Assembly: GCF_014066305.1 (NCBI RefSeq)
Contig: NW_023501069.1
Coordinates: 470,001-534,000, forward strand
Origin: Letharia columbiana
Taxonomy: Eukaryota > Ascomycota > Lecanoromycetes > Lecanorales > Parmeliaceae
Length of the DNA: 64,000 nucleotides
Direction of reading: 5' to 3'
The translations under genes and the position numbers were made by a program. The notes beneath the pieces were generated by a model. The model was not told where the DNA came from. It saw nothing but the letters and a program-made list of their open reading frames with translations, and did no database searches. Below, in pieces: positions 57,912 through 64,000 of the stretch (position 1 is the stretch's first letter; each line of letters starts with the position of its first letter).

Positions 57912-58592
57912 GTTGGGTCGTGCAGCTCTGGCGCAGAAACGTCTCTAAGAGCGATTGTCAGAGTCCGTCCCGATGCAAATGACGAGTACTGCTGCATGAA
58001 CCCACCTTAGATAGCTTCGATGCAGCCTGATTTGCTGGTGGTTGAATTCACTTAGAGCGGTGTGGGACTGGTGATTTGGAAGCGAAAGAAGCTCAAGAAT
58101 TTGTCTGTGGTAGCTGTAAGGATAACTGAAGTTGCTAAACAGTTACTCCTTACACCAAAAGGTGTTCGAAGGAGGAGGTGCGAGGGGAGTTCGTCTGGTC
58201 ACTGCAAGGTGGAGCACATCTGGATGGCTGGGTCCCGATGGCTGGGTCCCGCGATGATGCGCGCTAGCGTCTTCCGGCAAGGCGTGCCGCATCCGGCTAG
58301 CTGCCCCTCGCCGCCCTCCAAGTGCTTAACAGCAACCAAAACTCTGCGGAAAGACCGAGTGGAAATGCCGCCTAAAATAGCGTCAAGATAATCTGGTATC
58401 GGACGCGTTCCCGCCTGCACAACTAATATCCGCGTTGGCAGGGAAACTCGGAGCAATACAACATTTGATTCTGTATTACCATATGCATGTTGTAGACCAG
58501 AGGACGATAAATTGCCTCGTGGGTAGATGGTGTCATAACAGCTATATAATACACCGCGTTGTTCTTCTTCACGTTTGCTTTTCAGTGCCAAT
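57912..58592. promoter_or_regulatory. Shared divergent promoter region
   Basis: 680 nt between the starts of the coiled-coil gene (minus) and the LRR gene (plus). Includes a small direct repeat of GATGGCTGGGTCCC at about 58222-58250. No specific operator can be named. Confidence 0.4.
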
Positions 58593-61592
58593 ATGGATCC
58601 ACCACCTCATAGGAATCTCCATGCATCTGGTATCCCCAGACTTTCCGGGTTGCCTCTTCCGCGGGCTGCCGTGAAGGTGCCTCCGCCAGAGCCTACCAGG
58701 TATGCACTCAAAGGTCGAGCTGTGCCCGAAAAGCGAGCAAAAAATGTCATTAATACGACGATTCCTGTCGAGATCGACAGTGGGGCTAGTCCTTCAATGC
58801 AACAAGCGGCTACTAGATCCCAGACGGTTGAAGCATCAGTAGCCAGCGATATAGATGATATCCGGCTAGACCCTCCCAACAAGCCACGTACGGTTCCTCG
58901 ACGACCCAGGCCTTCTTTGTCGGACAGGACCATAGAGACCCTTTCCCAGATACCGCCCTCGCCATCTCCACGCAGACGTAGATCCAGCTTCTTCCCATCG
59001 GAGAGTCCTGTGCCCCCGTCGTCACGGCCAACGTCATCCTTGAGTAGGTCTCGCCCCAGTACTAGCCATGGTCAGCGGCCGCCTCAACCGCCCGGTTTTC
59101 CAACTCCAAGGCCGCCGTCGCCCACCAAGCGCCAAGTGGAGCCAACGACTGGAAACCGGATGTCACAGATTACGCCCAGTAAAAGAGCGGTCAGCTCTCA
59201 TGTTCCCCGAACTTTAACCCCTTCAAAAGATACACTGAACCGCACTCTCGAGCTGACACCGTCGAAGCCGCCAATGCCGAGCATTGGAACTTTGGCTCGG
59301 CACAAAGATGAGACTCTTACCGATAAGCGCGCGATGAGACCCGGCAGGGCCAGTCAGACCTTAGCTGCAAGACCCTCTAAACAACGCCCGTCAATCCATG
59401 GTGCATTCGCTAAACCACTGCCGAAACTGAGGGATAAGCCTGGAGGCAAACCCGCTCTGGGTACGAGGGAGATATTACCTACCATATCGACAGAAGCTAC
59501 TGACCCCTGCCCTGTTTTCCCTCGTACTTCAAAGATGTCCTCACAGACTTTCTCCGAATCTACTGGGCCAACATCTACAAATTCGAAGGCGCAAAAATCA
59601 TCAGCTGCTCTCCGTGAGACAATCGCGAAAGCTAAAGCAGCACGCCACAAACTCGCTCAGTCGCAAACCATAGATAATTTCGTTCCATCCACACGGGTGA
59701 CAGATGACTTTCCCGTAATTGAAATCGGAGGCAGCAATAAAGGCCTCTTGCGCAAGCGTGTGGCTTCCGCCCGGGCTGATGGACGGCTCAATATTGCTGC
59801 GATGGGATTGAAGGACATGCCTAGCGAGGTACTGAACATGTACAATGCTGAATTTGTCGACACTGGTGATGGAGCTTGGTACGAAAGCGTTGACCTCGTC
59901 AGGCTAGTAGCCGCAGATAATGAGTTTGAGCATCTCCGCGAGGATGTCTTTCCAGATACCGTAGCTGAAGCTGACAGTGCAATGGATGATGACTTCCAAG
60001 GAATGCTGTTCGCTGGCCTGGAGGCACTTGATCTACACGGCAACCATCTACAGCTACTCCCCTTAGGTTTACGGAGATTGGAGCAGCTGGCGATGTTGAA
60101 CCTTTCGAAAAACAAACTTGGAAATGAGAGTCTGAGTGTTATCACTCAGATCGGGTCTCTGCGGGAGCTACGACTCGCTAACAATACTCTCGATGGAATG
60201 CTCACTCCGCAGCTTAGCAATCTAACGAAGCTAGAAACTCTTGACGTTTCCAATAACGCCATTACTACTCTACCGCCTAACATTGACGAGATACCGAGGC
60301 TCCGCGTCCTGAATGTCGCTGGGAATAAGCTGTCGTCTTTGCCCTTCGAGCTTTTTGTATCTTTACCCATGGTGGAGATAGATGCTGCTCGAAATCGACT
60401 TGGTGGAGCACTTTTCCCCGCCTGTGTATCAGGGTTACCAGATTTGAAAACTTTGGACGTCGCAAACAATGCTTTGACTTTGATAGTAGAGAGTGGAGCA
60501 ATTGATCTTCCATCTCTCCAGTCTCTCAACGTTACAGAGAACAGACTAAGACAATTGCCGAATATGTTGCGTTGTACGGAACTTCTTACGCTAACGACGG
60601 CGGGAAACAGACTGGCCTCACTTCCCGAGAGCATCGTATCTCTGAAAAAGCTGAAGAGTGTCGACTTCAGCAGAAACGATATTAAGAAGCTCGATGAGCG
60701 GCTTGGGCTAATGGATACTCTGGCTATGCTACGAATTGCTCATAATCCTCTGAGAGAGCGCAAGTTCTTGACTATGGACACTGATACTCTGAAGCGCGAA
60801 CTGCGAAGCCGCATCCTGCCGGAAGAATCCTCTGAAACTGTGGGAGGCGACATACTCTACCAAGGCGCAGGTCCAGCCTCCGGCACGGACACTGCAATTT
60901 CTCAAGCATGGCACATCACCCCTTACGGTGTTGTTGACCGCTCATCGGCAAATCTCGAAGCCATCGAACCCTCAGATCTCGACTCCTTCATTCAGAAGAA
61001 GGATGTTAAGACACTTATCCTACATCATAATCTCTTTACACAGCTTCCTCAAGCGATAGAGCTAATGAGCAATTCTCTAAGGATGTTGGATCTCTCCCGC
61101 AATAAGCTCACTGGTAGTAGCTGCTATATCCTCACGGATCTCTCGCTTCCTAATCTCAGAACACTAAACCTCTCGAATAACGCAATAACGTCGTTGTCTC
61201 CACTCCTCGATCTCCTCTCCGCTCCTCAGCTATCGGAGATTAACGTTTCCCGTAATCGTCTCACTTCTCTTCCTGTCCTCCGAAAGTCTTTTCCGGCATT
61301 GATGTCTGTCCATGCTTCGCAAAACAGTATATCGGAGCTGCGGGTCGAGTCTGTGAAAGGCTTGCAGGTGTTAGATGTCAGTGGAAATGCCATTGCTCAT
61401 CTAGATCCTAAATTAGGCCTGCTAAGTGCGGAAGGCTTGAGAACGCTGGTTATTGGAGCCAATATATTCAGGGTGCCCAGGAGGGAAGTGATAGACAAAG
61501 GAACAGAGGCTGTGCTGGCATGGCTGAAGGGCAGGATACCGGAGGAAGAGATACAGGATTTTGCTCAAACAAAGACTATGCAGAACTTTTAG
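58593..61592 (+). CDS. Large leucine-rich repeat protein (LRRC40-like)
   Basis: Single exon, 999 aa, ATG 58593 (MDPPPHRNLHASG). Residues 1-390 are disordered, Pro/Ser/Arg-rich with SP/TP sites (SPSPRRRRSSFFPSESPVPP, ITPSKRAVSS, LTPSKDTLNR). Residues about 470-720 and 805-965 are two LRR blocks with LxxLxLxxNxL repeats: LEALDLHGNHLQLLP, LAMLNLSKNKL, LETLDVSNNAITTLP, LRMLDLSRNKLTG, LRTLNLSNNAITSLSP. About 85 residues without repeats separate them (QAWHITPYGVVDRSSANLEA), the same split as in LRRC40-type proteins. The C-terminus is VLAWLKGRIPEEEIQDF, also typical of that group. Cytoplasmic or nuclear scaffold; exact role unknown. No frame damage. Confidence 0.85.
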   Translation: MDPPPHRNLHASGIPRLSGLPLPRAAVKVPPPEPTRYALKGRAVPEKRAKNVINTTIPVEIDSGASPSMQQAATRSQTVEASVASDIDDIRLDPPNKPRTVPRRPRPSLSDRTIETLSQIPPSPSPRRRRSSFFPSESPVPPSSRPTSSLSRSRPSTSHGQRPPQPPGFPTPRPPSPTKRQVEPTTGNRMSQITPSKRAVSSHVPRTLTPSKDTLNRTLELTPSKPPMPSIGTLARHKDETLTDKRAMRPGRASQTLAARPSKQRPSIHGAFAKPLPKLRDKPGGKPALGTREILPTISTEATDPCPVFPRTSKMSSQTFSESTGPTSTNSKAQKSSAALRETIAKAKAARHKLAQSQTIDNFVPSTRVTDDFPVIEIGGSNKGLLRKRVASARADGRLNIAAMGLKDMPSEVLNMYNAEFVDTGDGAWYESVDLVRLVAADNEFEHLREDVFPDTVAEADSAMDDDFQGMLFAGLEALDLHGNHLQLLPLGLRRLEQLAMLNLSKNKLGNESLSVITQIGSLRELRLANNTLDGMLTPQLSNLTKLETLDVSNNAITTLPPNIDEIPRLRVLNVAGNKLSSLPFELFVSLPMVEIDAARNRLGGALFPACVSGLPDLKTLDVANNALTLIVESGAIDLPSLQSLNVTENRLRQLPNMLRCTELLTLTTAGNRLASLPESIVSLKKLKSVDFSRNDIKKLDERLGLMDTLAMLRIAHNPLRERKFLTMDTDTLKRELRSRILPEESSETVGGDILYQGAGPASGTDTAISQAWHITPYGVVDRSSANLEAIEPSDLDSFIQKKDVKTLILHHNLFTQLPQAIELMSNSLRMLDLSRNKLTGSSCYILTDLSLPNLRTLNLSNNAITSLSPLLDLLSAPQLSEINVSRNRLTSLPVLRKSFPALMSVHASQNSISELRVESVKGLQVLDVSGNAIAHLDPKLGLLSAEGLRTLVIGANIFRVPRREVIDKGTEAVLAWLKGRIPEEEIQDFAQTKTMQNF

Positions 61593-61792
61593 AGCATTTG
61601 ACAATTGAGAATCTTCCATATCATGGACTACGCTTTTCCTGCTAGATTGTGACGTCAACTGTGTTTGCACGCGCCGCTTCAAACAAGCAAAAGCGATCCA
61701 AATCGCTTTTTTAGATAGATAATCCTGTGCCTCGAACCAATCGAGTGCTTTTCCTCCATTTTCTCTAATCATCCATTACCCCAACATATATA

Positions 61793-62539
61793 ATGCCACC
61801 GCTACAGCTTCGTCCTCCCCACCTCCGCCCCTACCGACTCTTCCACCTCTCCGCCCGCCTACGCCTCCGCGAACCCCCCTCCCACTCCTCCCAAGCACCA
61901 CCCGAAGACGACTACTACTCCCTCCTCCTCTCCCAGCCTATGCCAACCCCAGCAAAAAAGACCATCAACCCAGCCCGCGCACCCAAATCTTCCAGCCCCA
62001 CATCTTCCCCCGCCACACCCCCACCCTCTGCCGCATCTACCGTGCAATCCACACCGGCTTCCATCCAAGGCAGCGACAAGGGCCCCGACAACAGAGTCTT
62101 CTTCTCCACGCCGCTGGCGGGACCGAGTGCCAGGATGCGCGGGCTGGCCAGAGGAGAGAAGGGACTGGCCCGTCCGCCGGAGCCGGATAATTGCTGCATG
62201 AGCGGATGTGTGAATTGCGTCTGGGATGCCTATAGGGAAGAGGTGGAAGAGTGGGCTGCGGCGAGGAGGAGAAAGGATAGGGAACAGCAGAGGCATGCTA
62301 CGAGTGGGCGGAGGAGGGTGGGGAGTGGGGAGGAAGGGAGGGTTAAAGGGATGGGTGTGGGTGATGGTGTGGATGAGGGAGGGGTGGGGGATTCGGATGA
62401 GGTTGGGGGATTCAGGGGCTTGGATCTGGACGGGGACGATGAAGGGGCGTTGTTTGAGGGGGTGCCGGTGGGGATTCGGGAGTTTATGAATACGGAGAAG
62501 AGGTTGAGGGATAGGAGGGCCGCGGAGCATGCAGGTTGA
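61793..62539 (+). CDS. OXLD1-type oxidoreductase-like domain protein
   Basis: Single exon, 248 aa, ATG 61793. The first 40 residues (MPPLQLRPPHLRPYRLFHLS then ARLRLREPP) look like a mitochondrial presequence: Arg-rich, no acids. A Pro/Ser linker follows. Residues about 126-155 carry the oxidoreductase-like domain: PPEPDNCCMSGCVNCVWDAY followed by REEVEEW, with the four conserved Cys (CC...C..C) and the trailing Trp. The C-terminal half is Gly/Asp-rich and disordered, ending PVGIREFMNTEKRLRDRR. The domain is small and of unproven enzymology; fungal members are mitochondrial. Kept residues and length fit the family. Confidence 0.85.
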   Translation: MPPLQLRPPHLRPYRLFHLSARLRLREPPSHSSQAPPEDDYYSLLLSQPMPTPAKKTINPARAPKSSSPTSSPATPPPSAASTVQSTPASIQGSDKGPDNRVFFSTPLAGPSARMRGLARGEKGLARPPEPDNCCMSGCVNCVWDAYREEVEEWAAARRRKDREQQRHATSGRRRVGSGEEGRVKGMGVGDGVDEGGVGDSDEVGGFRGLDLDGDDEGALFEGVPVGIREFMNTEKRLRDRRAAEHAG

Positions 62540-62911
62540 AAGCGTTGGCGATGAGGAAGATTACAGTGCAAAGGTTGGTCGTGGCTCTTCGACTATTGGG
62601 CAAGATCGAGCCTAGTGTCCGGGCCTGTGGTCTGACTGGCGTACCCAATGGGCATGGAGGCCCAAAACGTGGGTTGAGTGTTACATGAAGATACTTCGAT
62701 ATGTCGATAGGTGAGCGTGGATTACTCGGCACCACCTCTGGCAAGACGAGTGGAGAGAGGGGGCCCTAGATCCAATAGAGGGTTGGATGGTATGGGTCAG
62801 TCGGGCAAGGCGGACAACAGAATGTGGAGCCAGAGCGTGACTTGAGAAGAGCGATTTGGCTCAAGAGATCATCGGAAACTTTTATGCGACGCCTTCATAT
62901 ATCGCACCATA
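62540..62911. other. Intergenic, convergent 3' ends
   Basis: Between the OXLD1-like gene (plus) and DPM3 (minus). No gene seen. Confidence 0.5.
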
Positions 62912-63317
62912 TCAATCCACATCGATCCCGTTCCTTTTCAGCTCTTGCCTTGCCATGTCAATCTCCCCCATCAACTCCTTGTGTGCTTCTGGTACATCAT
63001 TGAACGTGAAGACGCCCCATCCCAGCTTGAAGAGGAGGTAGGAACCGAAAGATACAAGGGCCCAGAGAGGGAACTGTGGGCAGGTATCATCAGCTTTGCA
63101 GTAGCTATGGGAGTCTGGGAGGGAGGGAAGCGTACGACTGGTATGACCTCGTCTTGTACGGTTTTGGTGAAGGGTACTACGTGGAGGAAGCAGGCGAGGT
63201 AGAGCTAGGAGGCCATCTTCATTAGTGAAGTGCAATTGGTGGCAGACTTGAGTGATCGAGGCAGCTCACAGAAGAGGCCAGCAGTGCCAGAGAGATGGTC
63301 TGTTGTGCCCTCGTCAT
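62912..63317 (-). CDS. DPM3: Dolichol-phosphate mannosyltransferase subunit 3
   Basis: Three exons on the minus strand, all phase 0: 63317-63270, 63204-63136, 63073-62912; 92 aa. DPM3 anchors the catalytic Dpm1 in the ER membrane; the complex makes dolichol-P-mannose for N-glycans, O-mannosylation and GPI anchors. The protein starts MTRAQQTISLALLASS. Exon 2 continues LYLACFLHVVPFTKTVQDEV, completing helix 1 and the lumenal loop. Exon 3 is FPLWALVSFGSYLLFKLGWG (helix 2), then VFTFNDVPEAHKELMGEIDM, the conserved TFND-x-PEA coiled tail that binds Dpm1. Length is normal. The two small 5' exons are too short for ORF calling and were joined by phase and family pattern. Confidence 0.93.
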
Positions 63318-63898
63318 GACTGGAGTTGTGGCTGCCGAGATGTCACTAATTGTAACGACCGCGATGAGGTTTCGATGCGGGGGACAGATTTGGTCTGCCC
63401 AATTTCCAGTCCACGGAGTAGTAGAAATGAAGCTTTTCCGAAAAGTTGTCGGGACCCGGAGCAACGTTTTGCCGAACCTCAACATTTCTCACCCTCTGTA
63501 TCACACAATCTCCAGTACCGTCTTGAATACAATAAGACGGCGCCTTTAGACCCTGAGACCCCAAAGTATCAACTAGCAAAGCTGTTATTCTTTTGGTAAT
63601 TACAGCCAGCATGATCGCTTGTTGCAGAAACCCGTCTTGTTCGGCATCGCTTGGCCTTCATGATCCATTTCTTAGCTTAATCTGGCATTTTGTTGAGGTT
63701 CGAGTGACGTGACTTTCTGCGTACAACTTGCGAATTCCAGTCTCAGTGGCGTCCTTCAAGTGTTGAATAAAAGACATTGAATGCATCCTTAGCAGTTTGA
63801 CGAATTGGGACCAAAAAGTAGCATCTTGTCTGCGGTCCGCACGGTGTAACAAGTCGCCCTTTTGAATGGTGCAAAATCCTTCATATATGCTAGACACC
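63318..63898. promoter_or_regulatory. Divergent promoter region, DPM3 and right-edge gene
   Basis: 580 nt between the DPM3 start and the ATG at 63899. Short ORFs here overlap on both strands and are not supported. Confidence 0.35.
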
Positions 63899-64000
63899 AT
63901 GGAGGACCGACCGCCCATTATAACCGTGAAAGACTCCCCGTCCCCTTCTACTGGAGAAGTTACACCACAGCTTGAGTCGACAAAACCCCAAATGTTCCGT
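63899..64000 (+). CDS. 5' end of a gene cut by the window edge
   Basis: ATG 63899 in a GACACCATGG context opens a frame that runs to the window end: MEDRPPIITVKDSPSPSTGE and on, 34 codons, Ser/Pro-rich. It is too short to identify. Orientation opposite to DPM3, so they would share a promoter. Confidence 0.45.
   Translation, partial: MEDRPPIITVKDSPSPSTGEVTPQLESTKPQMFR

Noticed and set aside
1..64000. tRNA or rRNA genes, CRISPR arrays, intact transposons
   Set aside because: No B-box-containing cloverleaf, rRNA-like block, spaced repeat array or transposase/reverse-transcriptase frame was noticed on reading; a tRNAscan or repeat search could still find some.

Overview
The window looks like nuclear DNA of a filamentous ascomycete (Pezizomycotina). 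The evidence is short spliceosomal introns (mostly 45-140 nt, GT donors, CTNAY-like branch sites, YAG acceptors), compact genes, CACC/CAAC-type start contexts, and typical fungal genes: a sedolisin, a DUF1295 reductase, an F-box-like protein of fungal type, an Arp6 and a Pro/Ser-rich LRR protein. Dothideomycetes is a guess. I saw no CRISPR array, rRNA, convincing tRNA or intact transposon.

Layout. 0-7.1 kb: a MAPEG-like membrane protein, the first Family 1 gene (minus), a Pro-rich nuclear-type protein (minus) and a secreted HsbA-like protein (minus). 7.1-24.2 kb is gene-poor accessory DNA holding four more Family 1 copies (two intact, one interrupted by a piece of SNF2 helicase, one decayed), an F-box-like remnant and a small Pro-rich ORF. 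25-31.2 kb: a tripeptidyl-peptidase, a gene built from repeated phase-2 exons and broken by one TGA, and a small membrane protein. 31.9-40.5 kb: an F-box/Cys-rich protein, ARP6, a GCIP-like gene with an apparent +1 frameshift, a DUF1295 protein and a Ser/Pro-rich coiled-coil protein. 41.2-50.9 kb: a same-strand cluster of four paralogous ~145-residue proteins (Family 2) spread through otherwise empty DNA. 52.7-64 kb: conserved genes, namely ribosomal protein eL13, a coiled-coil protein, an LRR protein, an OXLD1-like mitochondrial protein, DPM3, and the start of one more gene at the right edge.

The main discovery candidates are the two families I could not match to any family I know. Family 1 shares a core with conserved intron positions: an N-terminal exon usually ending in E/G-Q, then a W-containing segment, a PD/PE-V-x-L...AAN...LW...(Y/F)D(F/Y) segment, and a basic NLS-like patch. 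Each copy carries a different C-terminal tail: coiled coil, repeated Ala/Lys/Ser mini-exons plus PWPYDPRTG repeats, or an acidic Gly-Glu tail. Family 2 shares an S-(R/K)-x-E-C-Q-x-A core and one phase-2 intron just before a short LR-x-x-G-x-L tail. Housekeeping genes look intact. Several accessory or poorly conserved genes show single stops or frameshifts, so both assembly error and real decay must be considered.
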